A stretch of 43,600 bases of DNA, from positions 1 to 43,600 of the forward strand of contig CALLRP010000019.1 in NCBI GenBank assembly GCA_938014335.1, in the 5' to 3' direction. The notes below the pieces were generated by a model. The model saw only the letters and a program-made list of their open reading frames with translations. It did no database searches and was not told the DNA's origin. Source of the stretch: an uncultured bacterium. GTDB taxonomy: Bacteria > Hydrogenedentota > Hydrogenedentia > Hydrogenedentales > Hydrogenedentaceae. This document shows positions 17,264-25,315 of this stretch, in pieces. The first letter of the stretch is position 1. Each line of letters starts with the position of its first letter. Position numbers and translations under genes: made by a program.

Positions 17264-19684
17264 ATGTATCTACAAAAGAAACTAGCATTGTCCTACTTTA
17301 TATTAATTGTACCTATCCTTGCCACTTTTATTCTCCTCGCTAATCCGAGCTTTACGGAAGACCTATCTGTATTTATCCATCCTATCACTCGTTATATCCA
17401 CATTACCTATACCGTTCCTGCAGATGCTCCTGATGAAGTTATCATTCAATGTTTATGGTCACCTATAGAAGAGAACAACTGGCGACCCGCAAAAGTCCTG
17501 CCTTATATATCCGAAACCGCACTCAACTTCGTCTCTTCCGAAGAATGGCGAGATTGGGCCTATCAAGGACACATCCATGAACTTGCTTCCAGCGGGCTAC
17601 AACGCACCGTTATCTTCAATCCCTACCCTTCTGCTCAAATTAACGGCAAAGTGCACATAAATTTCCGTATCCAGATACAAACAACCGATGGAAAACTTTT
17701 GAGCACACAACAGAGTGCGATACAGGTTGATAACTCCGATGTTATTTACCTCGAAGACTGGACACAGATATTTCAAAAAGACCAGATAGTACCCGATAGA
17801 GAGAACACCACCGACCGCAAATGGCTCTTCCAAACCGACCTCGACCCCAACACCGTTACATACAACAATGCTCTTATCGGCCCTAAATGGCGTGATGACC
17901 TCCCCTTGCCTCAATTATCCTACCCTCTGAATTTGAATGGCTGGTATGCTATCTATGTTTGCACACCGGATAGTTACGGTATCCGATTACGCCTCTCGGG
18001 CGATGAACGAACCGATGTCCTCGCCTCTCCCAGGCCCTTTCAGGAAGTCCTCTGGAAATGGTGTCCCTTAGACCGTCAGAACCTTATCATCCAGCAACAT
18101 CATTCTTATCAAGGCTATGCCGAGAGCAGATTAGATTACATCAAACTCGTTCCACTTACCGCTCAACAGGTTCAAGAATTAGAAAACCAATTCGGCATCC
18201 CCGACAAAATTATCATCGGGTACTTCGAACCCTACTCCTGGGCATTCTATGAAGACATACAAACCCCACTTCAACATCGCGAACCCATCCTCGCTTATAA
18301 AGAAGCCCGCATAAACATTGTAGATGCCCAAATCGGACGATTGGGTGCCAAAGTCGTTTACGAATCACGCCTTACCGACTCCCTTCTCTACAATACCATC
18401 GGCGACCCTATCGGTGGTATAGTTCCTCATACCAGCAATGTCGGCAAAATGCAACAGTACACCAATACTCTCCAGGCAGAACTACAGTATGCTCATGAAT
18501 TAGGTTTAACCCTCCATGCCAACTTCGGTGCTACCAATTGCTACCCCGGCACGCCCCTTCAGAGCGACTTTGTCCAGCAACATCCCGAATGGGTTTCCGG
18601 TCCCTTCCTTCGCTACAACATACCCGAAGTGCAAGAATACATCCTTTCCCTTATCAATGAAGCACTCCAAATCGGTGCCGATGGCATCTCCATCGATTTT
18701 TGCCGATACCCCGGAGGCATTGACACCTTGGAAACCTGCAATCAATTCCTGAGACGCCTCAAAAATCTCCGAAACGAATTCGCACAAAAGCGCAACAAAC
18801 CAGTCCTATTACTTCTTCGCTTCCCGGCGCATGGCGTATCCCAATCCGAAAAATTCGATTACCCCACCTGGGTCAAAGAAGAATTAGTAGACTATCTATG
18901 CCCCAGCAATATTCAAGGTCGACATCACCATTTTGATATTACCCCTTACTTTAATGCTGTGCGTGGGACAAATTGCAAACTACTCCCCGTAGTAGATGGG
19001 CTTAGCTGGGGTCCTGACATACCCGGTCCATTCCTTTGGCGGGTTCAACAAATATTCGACGCCGGAGCCGATGGCGTCTATGTTTATCAGGCAGATGCCC
19101 GCACCTGCCTCAACAACCGACCGTCCGATCGACGCTACATGCGACTCATCTCCAGTCGTCAAGCCGTTCATAAATGGTGGCAAAACTTCGCAGAGCAAAA
19201 TAAACATTACAGCCGACGCATCTGGTTACAGCCCTCTGAAGATGGCGACCTTGAATATCATAATTGGGAACGCTGTCGCATCTGGATTGAAGGTATCCAG
19301 CCCGAAGAAGTGCAAATCCTTCTTGATGGACAAATCATAAACACATACAGCCGAAATGGCTCGACTATGGATATTAATGACAATTCTCAAACCAATGACA
19401 CAAAAGGTCGAAATAATAATGCAAAAGATGCAAACAAGATTAATATTACTTCCGATGAACCCACCATTTCTCCTGTATCATCTTCCTCATTACCATCGTC
19501 AACGCCACATGAATCATTTTCAATATACAATTCACGATTACCATTTACACCGGTATACATTCTTGGTGGAGAAGATTACACCTATGATAATCTAATCACT
19601 CCCGGACCTCACACCCTTACCATCCATGCCAAAGCCCGTGATATTACACTTACCCAAACCTTTACCATCTCCGGCCCAAAATAA
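17264..19684 (+). CDS. Exported GH10-like (GHL10-type) glycoside hydrolase-like protein
   Basis: An 806-residue protein with a hydrophobic N-terminal export signal (residues about 8-28). Residues 30-310 look like beta-rich accessory domains. From about residue 315 a TIM-barrel segment resembles the GHL10 group: KIIIGYFEPYSWAFYED, GLTLHANFGATNC, ADGISIDFCRYPGG at 472-486, VDYLCPSNIQGR, and ADGVYVYQADA. Asp478 in SIDFCR is a candidate active-site acid, by position only. Residues about 698-745 form a low-complexity stretch rich in Asn, Asp, Ser and Thr, which interrupts a C-terminal beta domain. GGAG precedes the ATG by eight bases. It is transcribed alone, and a GCCCC palindrome begins 15 bases after its stop. 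Probably a secreted or periplasmic glycan hydrolase; the substrate is unknown. Confidence 0.72.
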   Translation: MYLQKKLALSYFILIVPILATFILLANPSFTEDLSVFIHPITRYIHITYTVPADAPDEVIIQCLWSPIEENNWRPAKVLPYISETALNFVSSEEWRDWAYQGHIHELASSGLQRTVIFNPYPSAQINGKVHINFRIQIQTTDGKLLSTQQSAIQVDNSDVIYLEDWTQIFQKDQIVPDRENTTDRKWLFQTDLDPNTVTYNNALIGPKWRDDLPLPQLSYPLNLNGWYAIYVCTPDSYGIRLRLSGDERTDVLASPRPFQEVLWKWCPLDRQNLIIQQHHSYQGYAESRLDYIKLVPLTAQQVQELENQFGIPDKIIIGYFEPYSWAFYEDIQTPLQHREPILAYKEARINIVDAQIGRLGAKVVYESRLTDSLLYNTIGDPIGGIVPHTSNVGKMQQYTNTLQAELQYAHELGLTLHANFGATNCYPGTPLQSDFVQQHPEWVSGPFLRYNIPEVQEYILSLINEALQIGADGISIDFCRYPGGIDTLETCNQFLRRLKNLRNEFAQKRNKPVLLLLRFPAHGVSQSEKFDYPTWVKEELVDYLCPSNIQGRHHHFDITPYFNAVRGTNCKLLPVVDGLSWGPDIPGPFLWRVQQIFDAGADGVYVYQADARTCLNNRPSDRRYMRLISSRQAVHKWWQNFAEQNKHYSRRIWLQPSEDGDLEYHNWERCRIWIEGIQPEEVQILLDGQIINTYSRNGSTMDINDNSQTNDTKGRNNNAKDANKINITSDEPTISPVSSSSLPSSTPHESFSIYNSRLPFTPVYILGGEDYTYDNLITPGPHTLTIHAKARDITLTQTFTISGPK

Positions 19685-19698
19685 AAAAGAAATCCCCC

Positions 19699-20102
19699 TT
19701 CGCCCCGTAGGGGCGGCATAATAATAGAATTTTAGAGATACCATAATCCTAGCCCCGTAAGGGGCGACATTTGTTAATATGTCGCCCTTCCAGGGCTAAT
19801 TTGAGGTAGTATTTCGACAATCTATTAATATATCGCCCTTCCAGGGCTTGGATTATTTACCAATTTGAGATGGTAACTCGTCGTCACATCCCCTTCGCCC
19901 CGTTAGAGGCGACATAATAATAGATAGGAGTACCACACCTCCCCGTTGTTAGCCCCGTTAGGGGCGTCATAACAATAGCCATGAATACCACATCCCCTTC
20001 GCCCCGTAGGGGCGGCATAATAATAGCCCCGTAGGGGCGGCATAATAATAGCCCCGTAGGGGCGGCATAATAATAGCCCCGTAAGGGGCGACATATTAAT
20101 AG
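19699..20102 (+). repeat. Left array of GCCCC-palindrome (REP-like) repeats
   Basis: About ten copies of a unit centred on GCCCCGTAGGGGCGACAT, a perfect or near-perfect hairpin followed by a CAT(A/T)-rich tail. Copies lie at 19699, 19750, 19779 (inverted), 19830 (inverted), 19894, 19949 and 19999, and then a head-to-tail run to 20100. Stem changes are often compensated, as in GCCC-TTCC-AGGGC. The array ends 35 bases beyond the stop codon of the transposase gene. No unique spacers separate the units, so it is not a CRISPR array. Confidence 0.85.
20001..20100 (+). repeat. Four tandem copies of a 25-bp palindromic unit
   Basis: Units start at 20001, 20026, 20051 and 20076. The first three are identical (GCCCCGTAGGGGCGGCAT followed by AATAATA); the fourth carries GTAAGGGGCGACAT and one extra base. 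Identity of neighbouring units indicates recent tandem growth. Confidence 0.9.
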
Positions 20103-20137
20103 ACTAATGACCCAATATTATTATTTCTCATTTGAAT

Positions 20138-20596
20138 TTATTCATAAAAATATTTTTCATCATATTCAATATTAAATTTTTCCAATAATTTTTTATATTC
20201 ATATTTAAATTTAAACGATTGTCTCTCATGTTGTTGTTCTTGGTTATTAATATATTTAATTACATCATCTAATTGCGATTGGCCATAAGAGAATGCACCA
20301 AATCCCTCTTGCCATTCAAATCTACCCAAAATAAATCTTTTATCATTTATCCATTTTGATGAATTCGATTTGATATCTCGCACCAAATCAGAAATGGCTA
20401 TACATGGTTTAACACTCAAGAGAATATGAATATGGTCGCCGGTGCCTCCAATGGCGTATACCTTTTGCTCTTTTTTATTGATAATTCCACAGATGTATTT
20501 ATATAGTTCCTCTTTCCACTCTTTTTGAATGAGGTTCCGTCGCTCTTTTACGGAAAAAACGATGTGTATATATATTTGTGTATATGTGTTTGGCAT
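20138..20596 (-). CDS. IS200-like HUH/Y1 transposase, probably REP-associated (RAYT-like)
   Basis: Single-domain tyrosine transposase acting on single-stranded DNA hairpins. The HUH motif is His55-Ile-His57 in GGTGDHIHILL, and the catalytic tyrosine is probably Tyr115 in VIKYINNQEQQH. The opening MPNTYTQIYIHIVFSVK and SDLVRDIKSNSSKWIN are typical of a widespread IS200-related group. At 152 residues it is complete. GGGG precedes the ATG by seven bases and a strong promoter lies upstream. No TnpB accompanies it. It sits between inverted arrays of GCCCC hairpins, the arrangement expected for a transposase that recognises such hairpins (REP/RAYT). That association is inferred from position. Confidence 0.9.
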   Translation of the reverse strand: MPNTYTQIYIHIVFSVKERRNLIQKEWKEELYKYICGIINKKEQKVYAIGGTGDHIHILLSVKPCIAISDLVRDIKSNSSKWINDKRFILGRFEWQEGFGAFSYGQSQLDDVIKYINNQEQQHERQSFKFKYEYKKLLEKFNIEYDEKYFYE

Positions 20597-20627
20597 TTTA
20601 TTTCCCCAAATGATTCTGTTTTTTCCT

Positions 20628-20655
20628 ATTATATCGCAACATCAAATCTTATCAA
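20628..20655 (-). promoter_or_regulatory. Promoter of the transposase gene
   Basis: On the minus strand TTGATA (20650-20655), a 16-base spacer and a perfect TATAAT (20628-20633) lie about 30 bases before the start codon at 20596. With an intact reading frame this suggests the gene can still be expressed. Confidence 0.6.
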
Positions 20656-20670
20656 AATTTGTTGGGATAA

Positions 20671-20990
20671 CGCCCCTATTATTATGTCGCCCCTACGGGG
20701 CTAACAACGGGGAGGTGTGGTATTCCTATCTATTATTATCCGTCCCTACGGGGCTAAGGGGGATGTGACGACGAGTTACCATCTCAAATTGGTAAATAAT
20801 CCAAGCCCTATAGGGGCGACTTAACCCCTATCCTATTAATATTACGTCTCCACAGGACTAAGGTGAAGGTGTGCGATTGTGTTTCCACCTAAAATTAGCC
20901 CTGGAAGTGCGACATAGAGTAATATGATGTCGTCCCTAACGGGTCTATTAGGATGTTGCCTCTATTACTATGTCGTCACTACGTGGCTAT
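20671..20990 (-). repeat. Right array of GCCCC-palindrome repeats, inverted and more decayed
   Basis: Copies of the same hairpin, mostly in opposite orientation to the left array: 20671 (partial), 20684-20704, 20739-20756, 20803-20820 (reversed), 20844-20862 (degenerate), 20895-20915 (reversed), 20927-20947 and 20970-20990. Copies further from the transposase are more diverged: 20970-20990 reads GTCGTCACTACGTGGC in place of the GCCCC stem, and base pairing is still kept. The array reaches to ten bases before the end of the fucosidase gene. Confidence 0.8.
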
Positions 20991-21000
20991 TAATTGTTAG

Positions 21001-22320
21001 TTAGAATGTGAGTTTGAATACCCAGGCGTGTTGGCAGGGAATTTGAGCCGGGGATACGCAAGGTGTAGTAATCACCAGTTGTCCATATTGGTCTTCAACA
21101 ATTGCTTGTATATCTGTCCCGAGTAAGGTCGCTTTTGGTAAGTTCTGTAACTCAGCTGGTTTGGGGAGGGTCCATGTCTCGGGAGGCCATTGCAAGGCAA
21201 TCACATAAAGAATGTTCCCTTTGCGAGTGAAACGGAAATTGTCCATCTTGGGGGCATCTTTCCAGACATCTGTGGCATAAATCGCTTCGCCGTTTATTTC
21301 GAGCCATTTGCCCATTTCAAGCAGGCGTTCTTCCATTATCTCAGGGATGCGTCCATCGGCGGAGGGACCAATGTCGAGAAGAAGGTTACCGCCACGAGAG
21401 ACATTGTCGATGAGCAGGTGAAGAAGTTCGGTTGTGCTACGATAGTTTTCTGCGGTTTCGTTGCGGTTGTATCCGAAAGATTTGCCCATGCCCTGGCATT
21501 CTTCGAACAAGCCTTTTTCCATAAGTGGGCCTTCGGAAATGTGTCCATATTCGGGAGTGGCGAAACCGCCATGATTATTCCGGCAACCTCTGCCCCAGCG
21601 GTCATTGATTGCGATGTCTTTCGGTGCGGGCGATTCGTTGAATAGCCATGCCAGAAATTCGGTGCTACGCCAGACTGAACTCGGATGGTCCCAATCCCCA
21701 TCTCCCCAGAATATATCGGGTTGATAGCGAATAATTAAATCTTTCATCTGGGGGAGCATATGTTCTTCTACATAACGGTTTATATCTTGATGATATAGTG
21801 GATTGAACCATTCGTAGAGTGAGTAGTAGAAGCCTGCTTTTAGACCGGCGTTTTTAACTGCCTGAATGAGTTCGCCGGCTAAATCGCGATGGGGTCCGAT
21901 GTCCATAGCGTTCCAGTTCCAGCTCTGGGTACTGGGCCACATACAAAAGCCGTCGTGATGTTTTGATGTTAGAACGACATATTTGGCACCGGAGCGTTTG
22001 AAGACATCCGCCCAGTGATTGGGGTCATATAACTCTGCTTTGAACATGGGCGCAAAGTCCTGGTATTGAAACTTTTCGCCGTATTTCTCGACATGGAACT
22101 TCCAGGTGGAACCGTCTTTGTTCTGCATGTGATTCCAATACCATTCGGAGTAAGCATCTTTGGGTGCCCATGCGGGAACGGAATAGACGCCCCAGTGAAT
22201 GAAGATGCCGAATTTTGCGTCTTCGAACCATTGAGGATTAGGTCGTTGGTCTAACGATTCCCAGGAGGGTTCGTATACGGTAGCAATAGCAGTGGCAATT
22301 ACGAAAGAAGTTAAGAACAT
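21001..22320 (-). CDS. Alpha-L-fucosidase, glycoside hydrolase family 29
   Basis: Retaining exo-fucosidase that removes terminal alpha-L-fucose from glycans. GH29 hallmarks are WFEDAKFGIFIHWGVYSVPAW at 31-51, SKHHDGFCMW at 119-128 and YQPDIFWGDGDWDH at 199-212; Asp207 is the likely nucleophile by position. LLLDIGPSADGRIPE near residue 315 is also characteristic. A short N-terminal hydrophobic stretch (residues 1-15) looks like a signal peptide, so the enzyme is probably exported. AAGGAG lies eight bases before the ATG. It follows the GH51 gene after only 24 bases, so the two form an operon. The 439-residue length fits a catalytic domain plus a short C-terminal beta domain. Confidence 0.95.
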   Translation of the reverse strand: MFLTSFVIATAIATVYEPSWESLDQRPNPQWFEDAKFGIFIHWGVYSVPAWAPKDAYSEWYWNHMQNKDGSTWKFHVEKYGEKFQYQDFAPMFKAELYDPNHWADVFKRSGAKYVVLTSKHHDGFCMWPSTQSWNWNAMDIGPHRDLAGELIQAVKNAGLKAGFYYSLYEWFNPLYHQDINRYVEEHMLPQMKDLIIRYQPDIFWGDGDWDHPSSVWRSTEFLAWLFNESPAPKDIAINDRWGRGCRNNHGGFATPEYGHISEGPLMEKGLFEECQGMGKSFGYNRNETAENYRSTTELLHLLIDNVSRGGNLLLDIGPSADGRIPEIMEERLLEMGKWLEINGEAIYATDVWKDAPKMDNFRFTRKGNILYVIALQWPPETWTLPKPAELQNLPKATLLGTDIQAIVEDQYGQLVITTPCVSPAQIPCQHAWVFKLTF

Positions 22321-22344
22321 AACAAAATCTCCTTGTATTTTGAA

Positions 22345-24711
22345 TTATTTTACTTTTATCTCTGTGATAACGATACTTAATGGAGGAATTTCCATTTCAG
22401 GAAAGATTTTCTTGTTTAATTTTTCTTCCTTCAGCCAGACTTCGGGTTCTCTATCGGGTGGTATGACCCCCATTGGGTCTTTACCGGTGAGTATCCATGC
22501 TGTTTTAGGAGGGATTACATCATTACCTATCACATCCACACGCACATTAATCTCTCTGTTGAGCGGGTTTACCACTGATAGTGTCAATATTCCCGCTTGT
22601 TCATCCTTCCATGCAGAGAAAATGTCGAGGGGTATGGTCGCATTGCTGCCGGGACTACCGTCAGATATGGGTTTTGCTTCTACCATCACGGGTATAGAGC
22701 CGAATTTCTGGCGATATAACATCAGGGTTAAGCCGGTAGTGTCGAAAAAGGCGTTTGTTTTGGTGGTTTTGATAGCGCCGATGACATTAACGGTCTGGGC
22801 GTAGTTTGCCATGGTGATGATGTCGCTGTTGCGAAAGAATTCATGCAAGCCGATGGCGACTCCTAATGCGTCTTTTAAGTGGTATACACAGCCGAGTTCA
22901 CCGTATATATGTTCACCATACCAATAGTTCCATTCGTCCATGGCGATGGGGATGAATTTGTTTTGCAAAGATGGAAGGGATTCGATGTATCTTTTGTGGT
23001 TTTTGACTTTTACTTTAATATGCTCTGCTAATTGATAAACATGTTTAATTACATCTTTCTTATCACCACAATAGAAATGTTCACTGATGTAATCCATGTT
23101 TTCGGTACAGTGTTCCAGCATTTTTTTGCTCCAGATGCCCATATTCTCACCGACGCCGACTAGTTTGATGGAGGAGTCGACAGCTTTCATAGCCTGGGCA
23201 AATTCATTGTGTCTTTTGACATAGTCGTCAACAGGTATGTGTCCTAATTGCCACTCGCCATACATTTCGTTTCCGATGCCCCAGTAGGTAATTTTATAGG
23301 GCTCGGGGTTGCCGTTATCTGCCCGCCATTTTCCCATAAGGGTAGAAACGGAACCGTTGGCGTATTCGACCATGTCTCGTGCTAACTGTATATCGCCCAG
23401 CCCTGTGTTGACAACGGCTAAGGGTTCGGTTCCTATTTCCCGGCAGAATTGTATGAACTCATCCAAGCCAAAATCGTTGGTATCAATGCCTCCCCAGGCG
23501 GGGTTTTTGCGGGTGGGGCGTTTGTCAGGGTCACCGATACCATCTTTCCAGTTGTATCCGCTGACGAAATTGCCCCCAGGCCAGCGATAGATAGGGGAGT
23601 TGAGTTGTTTGAGCAGGGCAAGAACATCAGCACGCATGCCTTTGATGTTGTCTGCCGGCATAAGGGATACCGCACCGATAAAAAGGTTGCCTTGACCTGT
23701 GGCAAGGATGGCGAATTGGGCGGGTTTGCCGTCGTTGGTTGCTTTCAGATGGAATGTGTATTTTTGATAGTCCTGTGATATATTTTGGATAACTGCGGGT
23801 TCGCATAGTAAAGTTTCGCCGGAGCGGAGTAGTATTTTGACCTTAATATCGGGATGTGTAGATTTTAATACGATTCTGCCCGTGTATTCTTTCCCTCTAA
23901 CGATTTCTAAATTATCCTGAATTAAGCCGCGTTCTCGACGGGGGTTGAGGAGGATAACGGGGGTATACCAACTGGTGTAGGGGTGTATCTGGTCTATGGA
24001 GAGCATCATATCGGATGGATATAGTTTCCATGAGGAGTCGGTGGTGTTGATAAGGTAGAAGAACTTGCGGTCTTCGAGCATCTCTGCCCAGATGCCTCCA
24101 TAGATACACCTGCCTAAATGTTCAATGAACTGACCGTAGATAAAGGGATGAATAGGCGTGCCTTTTTGGGATGGATCAATTTTTATTTGTATATCGCTGA
24201 GAGCCATTTCAGAAATTTTCTCCAATTTTATATCATCATATATTGCAGTTCCTTTTGCTAATCCCCAACCACCGAAGAGACAGTTTACCATCATTTGGGA
24301 TTGGGAGCCGATAAAGAATGTAGATTCAACATATTTCCAGTCGTTGGTACCGGAAAGAGCCTCGGTACGGGTACCGTCAATGTCATGAACATTGAGCAAG
24401 GCACCGACTCCATTTTCCAGTTGTACATTTTCTGTTTTAATCCAGCCGGAGAGTTTGTAACTTGCAAAGGGTGTAACTGTGATTTCTTTGAACCATGATA
24501 CATCACCTCCTTCGGAAGATGAAATTTGAACTGCATTGCCACTTCTCCCCGGGACGGGATATATAAATTCGCCTTTTCCTTGCCATACCTTTGTTTGCCA
24601 GCCGTCAGGGGTATTTGAACCCTGCTCAAAGGTTTCCTCGAAGATGACCTGAGCGAAACTGAGGGGAAAAGAAAGGGTGAGAAGGATGAGAAGGAGTGTG
24701 GTTTGTTTCAT
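22345..24711 (-). CDS. GH51-type alpha-L-arabinofuranosidase with N-terminal carbohydrate-binding domain
   Basis: Releases terminal alpha-L-arabinofuranose from arabinans or arabinoxylans. The N-terminus MKQTTLLLILLTLSFPLSFAQ is a signal peptide with cleavage near residue 20. Residues 21-165 look like a CBM4/9-type beta-sandwich (FEETFEQGSNTPDGWQ, SYKLSGWIKTENV, IYDDIKL). The GH51 catalytic barrel follows: YGQFIEHLGRCIYGGIWAEML at 192-212, SPIYRWPGGNFVSGYNW at 372-388, the acid/base Glu482 in WGIGNEMYGEW and the nucleophile Glu593 in AMDEWNYWYG. A C-terminal beta domain ends the 788 residues. GGAG precedes the ATG. It is first in a two-gene operon with the GH29 fucosidase, which suggests joint attack on a plant or host glycan carrying both sugars. 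Confidence 0.94.
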   Translation of the reverse strand: MKQTTLLLILLTLSFPLSFAQVIFEETFEQGSNTPDGWQTKVWQGKGEFIYPVPGRSGNAVQISSSEGGDVSWFKEITVTPFASYKLSGWIKTENVQLENGVGALLNVHDIDGTRTEALSGTNDWKYVESTFFIGSQSQMMVNCLFGGWGLAKGTAIYDDIKLEKISEMALSDIQIKIDPSQKGTPIHPFIYGQFIEHLGRCIYGGIWAEMLEDRKFFYLINTTDSSWKLYPSDMMLSIDQIHPYTSWYTPVILLNPRRERGLIQDNLEIVRGKEYTGRIVLKSTHPDIKVKILLRSGETLLCEPAVIQNISQDYQKYTFHLKATNDGKPAQFAILATGQGNLFIGAVSLMPADNIKGMRADVLALLKQLNSPIYRWPGGNFVSGYNWKDGIGDPDKRPTRKNPAWGGIDTNDFGLDEFIQFCREIGTEPLAVVNTGLGDIQLARDMVEYANGSVSTLMGKWRADNGNPEPYKITYWGIGNEMYGEWQLGHIPVDDYVKRHNEFAQAMKAVDSSIKLVGVGENMGIWSKKMLEHCTENMDYISEHFYCGDKKDVIKHVYQLAEHIKVKVKNHKRYIESLPSLQNKFIPIAMDEWNYWYGEHIYGELGCVYHLKDALGVAIGLHEFFRNSDIITMANYAQTVNVIGAIKTTKTNAFFDTTGLTLMLYRQKFGSIPVMVEAKPISDGSPGSNATIPLDIFSAWKDEQAGILTLSVVNPLNREINVRVDVIGNDVIPPKTAWILTGKDPMGVIPPDREPEVWLKEEKLNKKIFPEMEIPPLSIVITEIKVK

Positions 24712-24844
24712 GTTTGTTTCTCCGTGTTAGGGTTCAATAGATTGTTATTGCAAAATGTGGAGGGAAAATGCAAATAAAATTGGGGGGGCGAAGATATCAG
24801 AAGGATCAGACGAGCCTGATGTTTCGAACCAGCCAGACTGGGAA

Positions 24845-24874
24845 TTGCTATTTTTGGGGTGAAAGGGATATAAT
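24845..24874 (+). promoter_or_regulatory. Promoter of tRNA-Pro
   Basis: TTGCTA (24845-24850), an 18-base spacer and TATAAT (24869-24874) place the start of transcription only a few bases before the mature tRNA 5' end at 24885. Confidence 0.6.
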
Positions 24875-24884
24875 AGAGTGGTTT

Positions 24885-24962
24885 CGGGGCGTAGCGCAGT
24901 CCGGCTAGCGCACTTGGTTTGGGTCCAAGGGGTCGCCGGTTCAAATCCGGCCGCCCCGACCA
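24885..24962 (+). tRNA. tRNA-Pro (UGG anticodon)
   Basis: The acceptor stem CGGGGCG (24885-24891) pairs with CGCCCCG (24952-24958), followed by A and an encoded CCA. The anticodon arm is CTTGG-TTTGGGT-CCAAG with anticodon TGG at 24920-24922 and G at position 37. The T-arm is GCCGG-TTCAAAT-CCGGC. The structure is complete and functional in appearance, 78 bases long. Confidence 0.97.
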
Positions 24963-25315
24963 TAAATTAAAGAGGTCGGATGGGGTAGATAAATATAAGT
25001 TAGAATGGTGAGTGCAGAAGTTGCAGTGAATACTATTTTTTATTTGATACCTCAGGTGACATATTTCATATTGATTGAGGAGACAGTTGAAACGGGTAGA
25101 ACAGGTGTTTTTGGAGAAGGGAGTTTTTACGGAACGAATGTATTAGGAATAGAAAGATGGAGGGACAATAAAAAAATAAAAAGAAGAAGTGGAAGTCAGA
25201 CAGGTCGGGAATTATGAATAGATTTGGATAATTTGATAAGATAGATTCTTTTTAAGTATAATTTTTCCAAAATTGAGGCAAATAAAAATAAAAAAGTAAA
25301 TTAAGGAGAACAACG
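24963..25315. other. Intergenic region between tRNA-Pro and infC
   Basis: An open frame at 25005-25217 has no family resemblance or ribosome site, and I do not accept it as a gene. The useful signals are at the right end: a near-consensus promoter at 25233-25262 and the AAGGAG of infC at 25303-25308. No obvious L20-type leader fold was found before infC. Confidence 0.55.
25233..25262 (+). promoter_or_regulatory. Promoter of the infC-rpmI-rplT operon
   Basis: TTGATA (25233-25238), an 18-base spacer and a perfect TATAAT (25257-25262). The predicted leader before the infC start at 25316 is about 45 bases. Confidence 0.65.

Larger units (their letters stand above)
19833..20819. mobile_element. 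Y1 transposase flanked by long inverted repeats
   Basis: The arms at 19833-19970 and 20684-20819 are inverted copies of one another. The 51 bases at 19843-19893 are exactly the reverse complement of 20759-20809, and the rest of each arm matches with a few changes and small gaps. The arms include both palindromic units and the unique sequence between them. The transposase gene (20138-20596) and its promoter lie inside. Long inverted ends are not normal for IS200-type elements, so the boundaries are only a description of the repeat, not a proven transposition unit. Confidence 0.6.

Noticed and set aside
19903..20094. 63-residue frame inside the palindrome array
   Set aside because: It is a translation of the tandem repeat itself.
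20001..20100. Possible CRISPR array of 25-bp repeats
   Set aside because: The units are directly tandem, strongly palindromic and have no unique spacers of constant length. They fit a REP-like array next to the transposase.
24745..24963. Open frame beginning MVGAAGFEPATP on the minus strand
   Set aside because: It is antisense to tRNA-Pro and is the same kind of artefact.
25005..25217. 70-residue frame before infC
   Set aside because: No ribosome site and no family resemblance, and it is followed closely by the infC promoter.
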